Source of the DNA: Comamonas testosteroni
GTDB taxonomy: Bacteria; Pseudomonadota; Gammaproteobacteria; Burkholderiales; Burkholderiaceae_C
Assembly (NCBI RefSeq): GCF_014076415.1
Contig: NZ_CP043568.1
Location: 3,844,001 to 3,908,000, forward strand
Reading direction: 5' to 3'
DNA length: 64,000 nt
Shown here: in pieces, positions 59,101 through 63,724 of the stretch
How the letters are laid out: every line of letters begins with the position of its first letter
Position numbering within the stretch: the stretch's first letter is position 1
Notes under the pieces: model-generated
Seen by the model: the letters and a program-made list of their open reading frames with translations, nothing else
What the model was told of the DNA's origin: nothing
The model's database searches: none
Program-made: the position numbers and the translations under genes

Positions 59101-61381
59101 TGTCACCACCCAGCTTGAAGGTGATGGTGGTGGCGGCGTCGACGGCCTTGCCCAGCGTGATGTTGAACGTGGCGTCGGAGCCTTCGTGGACATTGCCCGG
59201 ATCGGAGACGTCCAGGGTCGGGACGTCAGCGCCCGGATTGGGGTTGCCCGGATCCGTGCTTTCGGTGTCGACGATTACGGCATTACCCGAGTCGGAGATG
59301 CCGGACGGCAGCGTGCCACTGGACGTTTCCCCGGTCAAGGTAGCCGTGAGCGTCATCTGCTCACGGCCTTCAAAGACTGCGTCGTCGTGGGTCGGAACCG
59401 TGACCACGATGCCTCCCGTGGTGCCAGCGGGAAGCGTGAAGCTGTAGGTGCCGTCGGCATTCGCTGTGACCTGGACGGTCTGGCCCCCGATGGTGACCGT
59501 CGGCGCTCCGTGATCGGCCGTTTCGATCTGGCCGTCCAGCTTGAGCGTGACCGTGGTGTCCTTGTCAAGGTCGACCGTGTTTTGCAGGCTGATGTTGAAC
59601 GTGGCCGAGGAACCTTCGTTCACGTCACCGGCGTCGGAGACGGTAATCGTGGGTACGTCGAGGACCGGCGTGACACCGATATTGATGATCGAAGTGGCTT
59701 TGCCGCCATTGCCGTCGTCGACGATGACCGTGAACTGGTCAGGACCGTTGTAATTCTCGTTCGGCGTGTAGGTATATTCACCCGTGGTCGGGTTGAACAC
59801 CAGCGTGCCATTCTCCGGCTGCTTGTCGACCGTGTAGGTCAGGTTGTCGCCATCGACGTCGGTGCCGACGACCTTGCCTCTAACGGGCTGTTCCTCGGGC
59901 GTCGTATGCTCATAATTGGGAACCAGCGGTGCGTCATTGACCGGGGTGACGCCGATCTCGATGACGGAAGTGGTCTTGCCGCCGTGGCCGTCATCGACGA
60001 TGACCGTGAACTGATCGGGGCCGTTATAGTTTTCGTTCGGCGTGTAGGTGTACTCGCCGGTGGTCTGATTGAATTCCAGCTTGCCATGCTCGGGCTGCTT
60101 GTCGACCGTGTAGGTCAGCGTGTCGCCATCGGGATCGGTGCCGGTGACCTTGCCGCTGACGGGCTGGTCTTCCGGCGTGGTGTGCTGATAGTTGGGCGCC
60201 ACGGGCAGATCGTTGGTGCCGGTGATGGTGACGGTGATAGTCTGAGTCGCTGTGCCGCCGTGACCGTCGTTGACGGTCACGGTGATGGTATCGGTGACCT
60301 TCTGACCTTCGGCCAGGGCCTGGACCTTGGGGTCTTCGTTGTTCAGCACATAGGTCCACTCGCCGTTCTGGTCAACCGAGAAGTTGCCGTACTGGCCCTT
60401 ACCTTCGTTGCTGACGCTCCAGCTGTGGGTATCGGTGATGTCGACATCGGCCACGTCGAGCTTGCCGGTGACCACCGACACGCCGTCTTCGGCCAAAGCC
60501 CCGTCGGCCTTGCCGGTGAGGACTGGATCGTCGTTGGTGCCAACGATGGTGACAGTCAATGTCGAGGAAGAACTGGCCCCGTCTTTATCGATCAGGGTAT
60601 ACGTAAAAGTTTCGACCAGGGTCTCACCCACACCCAATGCCTGCACAACATTCAAGCTGCTATCAAGCTGATAGCTATAGCTGCCATCGGAATTGAGGGT
60701 AATCTTGCCGTACTGCCCTTGATCTGCGCCAACCAGAACAACTCGATGCTCTGTCAGAGTCCCCTCACCCAACCTATCGTTGGCGAGCACATTGCCTTGC
60801 AAGGCAGATACGGCATCTTCGAAGATCACACCCGAATCAGCACTTGCCTGGGGAATGCTTGTGGCAGGCTGGATCGGCGTAACTTGATCCGTGCTGTCCG
60901 CCAAAGCGCCCACCCCACTAAAAAGTGGAAGTACCGTAGTCGCTGGTACAGAACGTCCGTACTCCAGCGCCAGCGGCGACACTGCCTCAATGATGCTGGA
61001 AAGGCGCACAAAAGTGCTGCCACCCTCGCTGCCGCCAGACAATGTGGCCGCCGTGGGATCCAGCTCATCGAACGGATCCTGGCCGGCGTTGATGGCCGCA
61101 ATGATCTGGTCAATCTCTGCACTCGCGGGACTCGCTACAGCAGCCTCTTCCACTGTAGGCGGCTGAATCAGGTCTGCGGTGAGATGCACATCCTGGTTCT
61201 CGCCCACCATCAGCGGTGGCTGGCCGTCCGCCTGCAACTGCACGGTGCTGCCGGAAGCCGTCACTATCTCGGCGTCAGCGGGAATGCGCATGCCTTCACG
61301 GAGCACCGTCAGATTGCCATCAGAACCACGCATCCAAGCCTGGCCAGTGAGTTTGGTAACGAGAACGGTTTGAGCTGCCAT
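38150..61381 (-). CDS. Giant LapA/Bap-like RTX adhesin, 7,743 aa
   Basis: This is a type I-secreted surface adhesin. Residues about 1-125 form the retention module, with the LapG site A111-A112 in DPTAATLSGG. VCBS domains follow at about 185-390 (for example FEDAVSALQGNVLANDRLGE), then two cadherin-like units (about 390-600; HTTPEDQPVSGK...). One divergent Calx-beta-like unit (about 605-712) precedes a giant array of 136-residue Calx-beta-like repeats (about 714-6,379). More VCBS-type domains lead to a von Willebrand A domain with MIDAS motif DTSGSM (about 7,035-7,240). Five or so RTX nonapeptides (GGKGNDVLVGGKGDDTLIGG) lie near 7,580-7,620, and a type I secretion C-terminal signal ends the protein. 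By analogy it stays threaded in the outer membrane until LapG cuts. The start MAAQTVLVTKLTG is the family's usual one; its ribosome-binding site is weak. Confidence 0.93.
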   Translation of the reverse strand: MAAQTVLVTKLTGQAWMRGSDGNLTVLREGMRIPADAEIVTASGSTVQLQADGQPPLMVGENQDVHLTADLIQPPTVEEAAVASPASAEIDQIIAAINAGQDPFDELDPTAATLSGGSEGGSTFVRLSSIIEAVSPLALEYGRSVPATTVLPLFSGVGALADSTDQVTPIQPATSIPQASADSGVIFEDAVSALQGNVLANDRLGEGTLTEHRVVLVGADQGQYGKITLNSDGSYSYQLDSSLNVVQALGVGETLVETFTYTLIDKDGASSSSTLTVTIVGTNDDPVLTGKADGALAEDGVSVVTGKLDVADVDITDTHSWSVSNEGKGQYGNFSVDQNGEWTYVLNNEDPKVQALAEGQKVTDTITVTVNDGHGGTATQTITVTITGTNDLPVAPNYQHTTPEDQPVSGKVTGTDPDGDTLTYTVDKQPEHGKLEFNQTTGEYTYTPNENYNGPDQFTVIVDDGHGGKTTSVIEIGVTPVNDAPLVPNYEHTTPEEQPVRGKVVGTDVDGDNLTYTVDKQPENGTLVFNPTTGEYTYTPNENYNGPDQFTVIVDDGNGGKATSIINIGVTPVLDVPTITVSDAGDVNEGSSATFNISLQNTVDLDKDTTVTLKLDGQIETADHGAPTVTIGGQTVQVTANADGTYSFTLPAGTTGGIVVTVPTHDDAVFEGREQMTLTATLTGETSSGTLPSGISDSGNAVIVDTESTDPGNPNPGADVPTLDVSDPGNVHEGSDATFNITLGKAVDAATTITFKLGGDIESDDIGTPVVTIGGTTVTLVNNGDGTYSFQVPAGTTGGIVVTVPTTDDAVFEGSEKLTLEATLSGKTASGVDLPAGITDTGNAAIVDSQGPGADVPTLDVSDPGNVHEGSDATFNITLGKAVDAATTITFKLGGDIESDDIGTPVVTIGGTTVTLVNNGDGTYSFQVPAGTTGGIVVTVPTTDDAVFEGSEKLTLEATLSGKTASGVDLPAGITDTGNAAIVDSQGPGADVPTLDVSDPGNVHEGSDATFNITLGKAVDAATTITFKLGGDIESDDIGTPVVTIGGTTVTLVNNGDGTYSFQVPAGTTGGIVVTVPTTDDAVFEGSEKLTLEATLSGKTASGVDLPAGITDTGNAAIVDSQGPGADVPTLDVSDPGNVHEGSDATFNITLGKAVDAATTITFKLGGDIESDDIGTPVVTIGGTTVTLVNNGDGTYSFQVPAGTTGGIVVTVPTTDDAVFEGSEKLTLEATLSGKTASGVDLPAGITDTGNAAIVDSQGPGADVPTLDVSDPGNVHEGSDATFNITLGKAVDAATTITFKLGGDIESDDIGTPVVTIGGTTVTLVNNGDGTYSFQVPAGTTGGIVVTVPTTDDAVFEGSEKLTLEATLSGKTASGVDLPAGITDTGNAAIVDSQGPGADVPTLDVSDPGNVHEGSDATFNITLGKAVDAATTITFKLGGDIESDDIGTPVVTIGGTTVTLVNNGDGTYSFQVPAGTTGGIVVTVPTTDDAVFEGSEKLTLEATLSGKTASGVDLPAGITDTGNAAIVDSQGPGADVPTLDVSDPGNVHEGSDATFNITLGKAVDAATTITFKLGGDIESDDIGTPVVTIGGTTVTLVNNGDGTYSFQVPAGTTGGIVVTVPTTDDAVFEGSEKLTLEATLSGKTASGVDLPAGITDTGNAAIVDSQGPGADVPTLDVSDPGNVHEGSDATFNITLGKAVDAATTITFKLGGDIESDDIGTPVVTIGGTTVTLVNNGDGTYSFQVPAGTTGGIVVTVPTTDDAVFEGSEKLTLEATLSGKTASGVDLPAGITDTGNAAIVDSQGPGADVPTLDVSDPGNVHEGSDATFNITLGKAVDAATTITFKLGGDIESDDIGTPVVTIGGTTVTLVNNGDGTYSFQVPAGTTGGIVVTVPTTDDAVFEGSEKLTLEATLSGKTASGVDLPAGITDTGNAAIVDSQGPGADVPTLDVSDPGNVHEGSDATFNITLGKAVDAATTITFKLGGDIESDDIGTPVVTIGGTTVTLVNNGDGTYSFQVPAGTTGGIVVTVPTTDDAVFEGSEKLTLEATLSGKTASGVDLPAGITDTGNAAIVDSQGPGADVPTLDVSDPGNVHEGSDATFNITLGKAVDAATTITFKLGGDIESDDIGTPVVTIGGTTVTLVNNGDGTYSFQVPAGTTGGIVVTVPTTDDAVFEGSEKLTLEATLSGKTASGVDLPAGITDTGNAAIVDSQGPGADVPTLDVSDPGNVHEGSDATFNITLGKAVDAATTITFKLGGDIESDDIGTPVVTIGGTTVTLVNNGDGTYSFQVPAGTTGGIVVTVPTTDDAVFEGSEKLTLEATLSGKTASGVDLPAGITDTGNAAIVDSQGPGADVPTLDVSDPGNVHEGSDATFNITLGKAVDAATTITFKLGGDIESDDIGTPVVTIGGTTVTLVNNGDGTYSFQVPAGTTGGIVVTVPTTDDAVFEGSEKLTLEATLSGKTASGVDLPAGITDTGNAAIVDSQGPGADVPTLDVSDPGNVHEGSDATFNITLGKAVDAATTITFKLGGDIESDDIGTPVVTIGGTTVTLVNNGDGTYSFQVPAGTTGGIVVTVPTTDDAVFEGSEKLTLEATLSGKTASGVDLPAGITDTGNAAIVDSQGPGADVPTLDVSDPGNVHEGSDATFNITLGKAVDAATTITFKLGGDIESDDIGTPVVTIGGTTVTLVNNGDGTYSFQVPAGTTGGIVVTVPTTDDAVFEGSEKLTLEATLSGKTASGVDLPAGITDTGNAAIVDSQGPGADVPTLDVSDPGNVHEGSDATFNITLGKAVDAATTITFKLGGDIESDDIGTPVVTIGGTTVTLVNNGDGTYSFQVPAGTTGGIVVTVPTTDDAVFEGSEKLTLEATLSGKTASGVDLPAGITDTGNAAIVDSQGPGADVPTLDVSDPGNVHEGSDATFNITLGKAVDAATTITFKLGGDIESDDIGTPVVTIGGTTVTLVNNGDGTYSFQVPAGTTGGIVVTVPTTDDAVFEGSEKLTLEATLSGKTASGVDLPAGITDTGNAAIVDSQGPGADVPTLDVSDPGNVHEGSDATFNITLGKAVDAATTITFKLGGDIESDDIGTPVVTIGGTTVTLVNNGDGTYSFQVPAGTTGGIVVTVPTTDDAVFEGSEKLTLEATLSGKTASGVDLPAGITDTGNAAIVDSQGPGADVPTLDVSDPGNVHEGSDATFNITLGKAVDAATTITFKLGGDIESDDIGTPVVTIGGTTVTLVNNGDGTYSFQVPAGTTGGIVVTVPTTDDAVFEGSEKLTLEATLSGKTASGVDLPAGITDTGNAAIVDSQGPGADVPTLDVSDPGNVHEGSDATFNITLGKAVDAATTITFKLGGDIESDDIGTPVVTIGGTTVTLVNNGDGTYSFQVPAGTTGGIVVTVPTTDDAVFEGSEKLTLEATLSGKTASGVDLPAGITDTGNAAIVDSQGPGADVPTLDVSDPGNVHEGSDATFNITLGKAVDAATTITFKLGGDIESDDIGTPVVTIGGTTVTLVNNGDGTYSFQVPAGTTGGIVVTVPTTDDAVFEGSEKLTLEATLSGKTASGVDLPAGITDTGNAAIVDSQGPGADVPTLDVSDPGNVHEGSDATFNITLGKAVDAATTITFKLGGDIESDDIGTPVVTIGGTTVTLVNNGDGTYSFQVPAGTTGGIVVTVPTTDDAVFEGSEKLTLEATLSGKTASGVDLPAGITDTGNAAIVDSQGPGADVPTLDVSDPGNVHEGSDATFNITLGKAVDAATTITFKLGGDIESDDIGTPVVTIGGTTVTLVNNGDGTYSFQVPAGTTGGIVVTVPTTDDAVFEGSEKLTLEATLSGKTASGVDLPAGITDTGNAAIVDSQGPGADVPTLDVSDPGNVHEGSDATFNITLGKAVDAATTITFKLGGDIESDDIGTPVVTIGGTTVTLVNNGDGTYSFQVPAGTTGGIVVTVPTTDDAVFEGSEKLTLEATLSGKTASGVDLPAGITDTGNAAIVDSQGPGADVPTLDVSDPGNVHEGSDATFNITLGKAVDAATTITFKLGGDIESDDIGTPVVTIGGTTVTLVNNGDGTYSFQVPAGTTGGIVVTVPTTDDAVFEGSEKLTLEATLSGKTASGVDLPAGITDTGNAAIVDSQGPGADVPTLDVSDPGNVHEGSDATFNITLGKAVDAATTITFKLGGDIESDDIGTPVVTIGGTTVTLVNNGDGTYSFQVPAGTTGGIVVTVPTTDDAVFEGSEKLTLEATLSGKTASGVDLPAGITDTGNAAIVDSQGPGADVPTLDVSDPGNVHEGSDATFNITLGKAVDAATTITFKLGGDIESDDIGTPVVTIGGTTVTLVNNGDGTYSFQVPAGTTGGIVVTVPTTDDAVFEGSEKLTLEATLSGKTASGVDLPAGITDTGNAAIVDSQGPGADVPTLDVSDPGNVHEGSDATFNITLGKAVDAATTITFKLGGDIESDDIGTPVVTIGGTTVTLVNNGDGTYSFQVPAGTTGGIVVTVPTTDDAVFEGSEKLTLEATLSGKTASGVDLPAGITDTGNAAIVDSQGPGADVPTLDVSDPGNVHEGSDATFNITLGKAVDAATTITFKLGGDIESDDIGTPVVTIGGTTVTLVNNGDGTYSFQVPAGTTGGIVVTVPTTDDAVFEGSEKLTLEATLSGKTASGVDLPAGITDTGNAAIVDSQGPGADVPTLDVSDPGNVHEGSDATFNITLGKAVDAATTITFKLGGDIESDDIGTPVVTIGGTTVTLVNNGDGTYSFQVPAGTTGGIVVTVPTTDDAVFEGSEKLTLEATLSGKTASGVDLPAGITDTGNAAIVDSQGPGADVPTLDVSDPGNVHEGSDATFNITLGKAVDAATTITFKLGGDIESDDIGTPVVTIGGTTVTLVNNGDGTYSFQVPAGTTGGIVVTVPTTDDAVFEGSEKLTLEATLSGKTASGVDLPAGITDTGNAAIVDSQGPGADVPTLDVSDPGNVHEGSDATFNITLGKAVDAATTITFKLGGDIESDDIGTPVVTIGGTTVTLVNNGDGTYSFQVPAGTTGGIVVTVPTTDDAVFEGSEKLTLEATLSGKTASGVDLPAGITDTGNAAIVDSQGPGADVPTLDVSDPGNVHEGSDATFNITLGKAVDAATTITFKLGGDIESDDIGTPVVTIGGTTVTLVNNGDGTYSFQVPAGTTGGIVVTVPTTDDAVFEGSEKLTLEATLSGKTASGVDLPAGITDTGNAAIVDSQGPGADVPTLDVSDPGNVHEGSDATFNITLGKAVDAATTITFKLGGDIESDDIGTPVVTIGGTTVTLVNNGDGTYSFQVPAGTTGGIVVTVPTTDDAVFEGSEKLTLEATLSGKTASGVDLPAGITDTGNAAIVDSQGPGADVPTLDVSDPGNVHEGSDATFNITLGKAVDAATTITFKLGGDIESDDIGTPVVTIGGTTVTLVNNGDGTYSFQVPAGTTGGIVVTVPTTDDAVFEGSEKLTLEATLSGKTASGVDLPAGITDTGNAAIVDSQGPGADVPTLDVSDPGNVHEGSDATFNITLGKAVDAATTITFKLGGDIESDDIGTPVVTIGGTTVTLVNNGDGTYSFQVPAGTTGGIVVTVPTTDDAVFEGSEKLTLEATLSGKTASGVDLPAGITDTGNAAIVDSQGPGADVPTLDVSDPGNVHEGSDATFNITLGKAVDAATTITFKLGGDIESDDIGTPVVTIGGTTVTLVNNGDGTYSFQVPAGTTGGIVVTVPTTDDAVFEGSEKLTLEATLSGKTASGVDLPAGITDTGNAAIVDSQGPGADVPTLDVSDPGNVHEGSDATFNITLGKAVDAATTITFKLGGDIESDDIGTPVVTIGGTTVTLVNNGDGTYSFQVPAGTTGGIVVTVPTTDDAVFEGSEKLTLEATLSGKTASGVDLPAGITDTGNAAIVDSQGPGADVPTLDVSDPGNVHEGSDATFNITLGKAVDAATTITFKLGGDIESDDIGTPVVTIGGTTVTLVNNGDGTYSFQVPAGTTGGIVVTVPTTDDAVFEGSEKLTLEATLSGKTASGVDLPAGITDTGNAAIVDSQGPGADVPTLDVSDPGNVHEGSDATFNITLGKAVDAATTITFKLGGDIESDDIGTPVVTIGGTTVTLVNNGDGTYSFQVPAGTTGGIVVTVPTTDDAVFEGSEKLTLEATLSGKTASGVDLPAGITDTGNAAIVDSQGPGADVPTLDVSDPGNVHEGSDATFNITLGKAVDAATTITFKLGGDIESDDIGTPVVTIGGTTVTLVNNGDGTYSFQVPAGTTGGIVVTVPTTDDAVFEGSEKLTLEATLSGKTASGVDLPAGITDTGNAAIVDSQGPGADVPTLDVSDPGNVHEGSDATFNITLGKAVDAATTITFKLGGDIESDDIGTPVVTIGGTTVTLVNNGDGTYSFQVPAGTTGGIVVTVPTTPDGIYEGRESMTLTATLTGATASGTALPSGITDGGNAAIVDINKPPVVGGGNTAVSEEGLAGGIKDSNGTSDTTDSPQANGQLSITDDNNTTYSITLVAPANGALTSHGTPIVWTLSDNGHTLTGRAGGTDAIVIMIDDNGAYNVKLLAPVDHPDTSREDTLGLSVGVKVSDGVNPAVSTNINITIEDDSPVVQPNDPVSVQTTNIPDVYTGKVSFAGSQTSTNQMKMTFGNGAIEVTAKGFTSKSDLTLIDANVNQSKTGLGVASKDAPYHNIANEIDYRVGPDGKGASEELTIRLTGGKVAYGATIDFGAMYGGEVESGVAKFYRNGVLIAERTFTSDQNGGDYAANFRVEEGGFDTIVISATDNHKNSSSDNSDFTVTGITFLGSNTVQAIAYGEGTLNYGYGADGAGRLELTGAEGSLKTREGANITTTLSNGNLIEGRDPSGNLIFEMRLTPATGKWEFYQYKPMQGTADGKLDFTYKVTDADGDSTAGHFEVAGVEPPAPSVNIEDYNLAAPGAISVSEALASGSGTFTITASAGLKSLTLDGPGNADASLTLDRLADLVNNPVTLTTSKGTLTLTGYDATTGKVSYTYQTSGQQAHTGDDTNVQDHFQITVEDKFGGKATGDLGVLITDTAPSLKPIAESSALSSHGTNIMLTLDTSGSMNYASGVYNGSTQLSRLAVLKSSVNSLLDKYGEAGDVRVLVLEFNSSATQKGSGWMSLAEAKVFVNALGYGGSTNYQDALNKAMAAWNSSATGKLEGNNVQNISYFFTDGEPDSNRSVGSTQQAAWETFLTDNHINSYGIGLGTGATGGYIDPVSYNPDRPGDSNTILVTNLNGLDAAIDGTIAPPINGDIAAGGTLGADLSGARITQLVIEGKTYNYDAATNKVTATSGATYSFDAATSELTVTTAHGKFTLDLAGDNLGNYRYVPKTAGTDIIQFTVQDGDGDTASSSITVNVTPPVYQTPDAVNDKIITNILGTQLTVQSGALLANDVRGTGALTMGPLTVNTGWDQGKDFTRSTLRTYDISNNKNTKELTIARGEFTKTGAGENKAQLAVKGYLDKVGASNGNDQDTLLVPLVAGEVLTLSHNLNGGWIRVEYRLAGSGDQYTVVPSGGKIPVTESGDYEIHVVNVLDNGNGSNAAETYTLTMNVDYSNVNLDGATANSSYTIQTADGHSDSANVSVSYQSGDHLVGTNDSEILMAGSGNDTLSGGKGNDVLVGGKGDDTLIGGEGDDVFLWFKGDQGTTAAPAKDVINDFGKGGSDTNGNDVLDLHDLLQGEEGSKDLSKFLNFSKSGADTVLKVSTDGNLGAAGSNYDQLITFKGVDLTAGHSLTTTADQNALIKELIDQGKLKIDHS
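42246..59237 (-). repeat. Tandem array: 41 identical 408-bp repeats plus a partial
   Basis: The period is exactly 408 bp (136 codons). From the first base that matches the consensus (42246) to the last (59237) the array spans 16,992 bp, or 41.6 units. All full units translate identically and the lines I compared were identical in DNA too. Each encodes a Calx-beta-like domain from PGADVPTLDVSDPGNVHEGS to GNAAIVDSQG. The C-terminal edge unit switches to a divergent form after VTVPTT (PDGIYEGRES). The N-terminal edge joins a related but diverged unit through a DPGNPNPGAD linker. No frameshift or stop is seen. Perfect identity implies recent expansion or ongoing homogenisation, so copy number may vary between isolates or assemblies. 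Confidence 0.95.
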
Positions 61382-61533
61382 GAGGGTCTGCCTATCCAGT
61401 CAGATTAAAAAGTGAAGGTGCACAAAGGCACCTCTCCAATATTTCAGCTGAATGGTAGAAGCCAAGGCCCCACAGCACTATTGGCGCCAAAGCCAATCGG
61501 GATCTGTTTTATTCGATCTCTGCTGCTGTAAAT

Positions 61534-61575
61534 CAAAAAAAGCCTGAAGCCTGCATATTGCAGGCTTCAGGCTTT
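61534..61575 (-). terminator. Strong terminator between the LuxR gene and the adhesin gene
   Basis: A perfect 16-bp stem, AAAGCCTGAAGCCTGC (61539-61554) with GCAGGCTTCAGGCTTT (61560-61575), has an ATATT loop. On the minus strand it is followed by a T run (A residues 61535-61541). It should end the lapB-lapC-luxR transcript, so the adhesin probably has its own promoter in 61,382-61,533. Confidence 0.88.
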
Positions 61576-61639
61576 TCAGCAACAGGCACTCCAGAGGAAA
61601 GAGGTGACTAGGTATTCATCAGTAACCCAAAAATCAGGC

Positions 61640-62278
61640 TCAAGCCAGCTGCTTGCGCCCGATACCGTGAACCTTCAATGTCAGCATCAATCGATCCTGT
61701 ACCTGCAGTTTCTCAAAAACAGCAGACAGATGGGCCCGCACAGTACGCTCGCTGATGGACATGCGTTCGGCAATCTCCGCATTGCTGTCACCCAGCGATG
61801 CATAGCGGGCAACCTCCTGCTCGCGTGCAGACAATGGTTCGGCCCAGTCCGACTCATGCTCAGGCAGACGGGCGTCCACATCGCGCAACAAGCGCTGCAA
61901 CAGAGAACGTCCAAGCCAGATGTTGCCGCCAGCCATGCTTTGCAGCATCCGCGATAACACCTCCGGGCTCGATTGCGCATGGGCATAACCACATGCTCCG
62001 CGGGACAGCAGGTTTCGACCCTCCTCATCGCTGGGGCGGTTGCTGAGAACCAGAACCTGAAGATCCTTCAGCAGCTCAATCCAGCGGGCCGCAGTCGACT
62101 CTGGCAAGGATGGCAGGGCTGCATCCAGCACCACCACACTACGACCTTGCTGCTTCCAACGTTGCAAATCGGCCAGGCTCTGGCCGCGCGCAGGCATCCA
62201 CTGAGGGCCTGCGATCTGCTGCCATTCCTGCCACAGCGTGGCATCCTGAGTCAGCATCAATACAGGCAAGGCATTCAT
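61640..62278 (-). CDS. LuxR-type response regulator with divergent receiver
   Basis: I chose the ATG at 62278 (MNALPVLMLTQDATLWQEWQ) because AAAGGA lies about 7 nt upstream; a further ATG ten codons back has none. The 212-residue protein has a receiver-like domain (about 1-115) and a LuxR/NarL HTH (about 145-205; LSAREQEVARYASLGDSNAE, then ERTVRAHLSAVFEKL). The phosphoacceptor-like Asp is present (VVVLDAALPS), but the conserved Lys near the end of the receiver is not seen (GYAHAQ), so it may not be phosphorylated normally. It lies between lapC and the adhesin gene, so regulation of the adhesin is a reasonable inference. Confidence 0.85.
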   Translation of the reverse strand: MNALPVLMLTQDATLWQEWQQIAGPQWMPARGQSLADLQRWKQQGRSVVVLDAALPSLPESTAARWIELLKDLQVLVLSNRPSDEEGRNLLSRGACGYAHAQSSPEVLSRMLQSMAGGNIWLGRSLLQRLLRDVDARLPEHESDWAEPLSAREQEVARYASLGDSNAEIAERMSISERTVRAHLSAVFEKLQVQDRLMLTLKVHGIGRKQLA

Positions 62279-62311
62279 AGAGTTCCTTTGTAATTGTTGG
62301 CGATCCATGAA

Positions 62312-63724
62312 CTAACGTTCGATCAATGCATTGGACTTGGCACGCAGAATCGGCTTGAGCAGATACTGCATCAAGGTGCGCTTGCCCGTGAGGATATGCA
62401 CCTCGGCCTGCATACCGGGAATGATGGGGCGCGAGTCATCGCCCACGTGAGCCTTCTCCGTGCGCACCTTCACGACATAAAAGGAGTTCCCCTTTTCGTC
62501 GGTAACGGTGTTGGCACCGATCTGCTCCAGTTTCCCCTGCAGACCTCCATAGATGGCAAAGTCATAGGCAGTGAACTTCACTTCAGCCTGCTGACCAAAA
62601 TGCAGGAAGCCGATATCGCGCGGATTGATCTGCACTTCCATCAACAAGGTGTCATCCAGCGGCACGATGTCCAGGATGTCCTTGCCCGGCTGCACAACAC
62701 CGCCGACGGTATTCGCCATCAAGGTGTTGACCGTGCCGCGCACGGGTGCGCGCACTTCGGCCAGCTTGACGCGATCCTCCAGCGCCACCTTGCCCTGCTC
62801 CAGGGTCCCCAGTTTGGCCTGGGTTTCCGAGAGCTCGGAGCGAGACTGATTGCGCATATTCAGCTCCGACTCCTGAATCTTGCGCTCTGCTTCCTGAATC
62901 GCAGCCTGAATGCGCCCGATCTGCGCACCGGCCGCCTTGGCCTCGCCACAGAAGCGAGCCACATCACGCTGCAGGCGCAGCAAATCCACTTCGGACACTG
63001 CTCCACTCTTGAGCAAGGGGCGAGTCACCGAAAGCTCTTCTGAAGTCAAACTGCAGCTGGACGAGGCCTGATCGCGGTTGGCCTGGGTTTCACGCAGCTC
63101 TTGCTGACGTTGGCGCAACTGGTCACGCGCAATATTGACGTTGGTGTTGAGCTCCTGGGAACGGCTCTCCCACATGCGCCGCTCCATCTCCACCAGCTGA
63201 GGTGCCAGAGCCTGCACATCTTCCGGAGCCTTGAAAGGCTCGCCCGATGCAAGGGCCTGAAGACGCGCGGCTTTCGCCTTCAACGCCAGAAGTTCGGCCT
63301 TGTTCTCGCCCAGGGACGAGCTGTAGCGCGTTGGATCGATGCGCAAGATGACCTGGCCCTGCTCCACATGCTCGCCGGGGTGCACCAGAATTTCCTTGAC
63401 GATGCCGCCATCCAGGCTCTGCACCACCTGAACCTGACGAGAAGGAACCACCTTGCCCTGGCCTCGCACCACTTCATCAATGCGCCCCAGGCAAGCCCAG
63501 AGCAGCAGAACCACCACGGTGACCAGAGATACCCATATCAACAGACGCGAACCACGCGCCTGCTGCTGCCCTGCAGCCCACTGCGCATCTGCCTTGAGGT
63601 CATCCGGCTGATGCGTTCCGACAACCTCGCTGCCGTCAAGCAGCCACCGCTCCAGTCGCGTCCAGCGCGCCTTGAGCGCATCCTTGAAGTGCGACGGCTT
63701 TTTTTCTGGTTTGGACTCGCTCAT
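62312..63724 (-). CDS. lapC: HlyD-type membrane fusion protein of type I secretion (LapC-like)
   Basis: This 470-residue adaptor links the inner-membrane ABC transporter to the outer-membrane TolC-like channel. One N-terminal membrane helix (about residues 60-80; LLIWVSLVTVVVLLLWAC) is followed by a lipoyl-type half (QVVQSLDGGIVKEILVHPGE at about 103-122). A long coiled coil lies at about 155-320. The second half includes LAEVRAPVRGTVNTL (about 327-341) and the HlyD C-terminal barrel. The start overlaps the transporter stop (ATGA), so the two are translationally coupled. The pump is expected to export the giant adhesin. Confidence 0.92.
   Translation of the reverse strand: MSESKPEKKPSHFKDALKARWTRLERWLLDGSEVVGTHQPDDLKADAQWAAGQQQARGSRLLIWVSLVTVVVLLLWACLGRIDEVVRGQGKVVPSRQVQVVQSLDGGIVKEILVHPGEHVEQGQVILRIDPTRYSSSLGENKAELLALKAKAARLQALASGEPFKAPEDVQALAPQLVEMERRMWESRSQELNTNVNIARDQLRQRQQELRETQANRDQASSSCSLTSEELSVTRPLLKSGAVSEVDLLRLQRDVARFCGEAKAAGAQIGRIQAAIQEAERKIQESELNMRNQSRSELSETQAKLGTLEQGKVALEDRVKLAEVRAPVRGTVNTLMANTVGGVVQPGKDILDIVPLDDTLLMEVQINPRDIGFLHFGQQAEVKFTAYDFAIYGGLQGKLEQIGANTVTDEKGNSFYVVKVRTEKAHVGDDSRPIIPGMQAEVHILTGKRTLMQYLLKPILRAKSNALIER

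Noticed and set aside
42246..59237. CRISPR-like or satellite array
   Set aside because: The period is 408 bp without spacers, the reading frame is continuous and each unit encodes a protein domain.
42294..59447. A ladder of 42 identical open frames of about 135 codons on the plus strand
   Set aside because: These repeat because the adhesin units repeat; they are another antisense frame of the same array.
40085..61408. A 7,107-codon open frame on the plus strand opposite the adhesin gene
   Set aside because: It is the antisense shadow of the adhesin. The repeats happen to contain no stop in that frame, so 41 identical units keep it open. It has no domains, start signal or ribosome-binding site.
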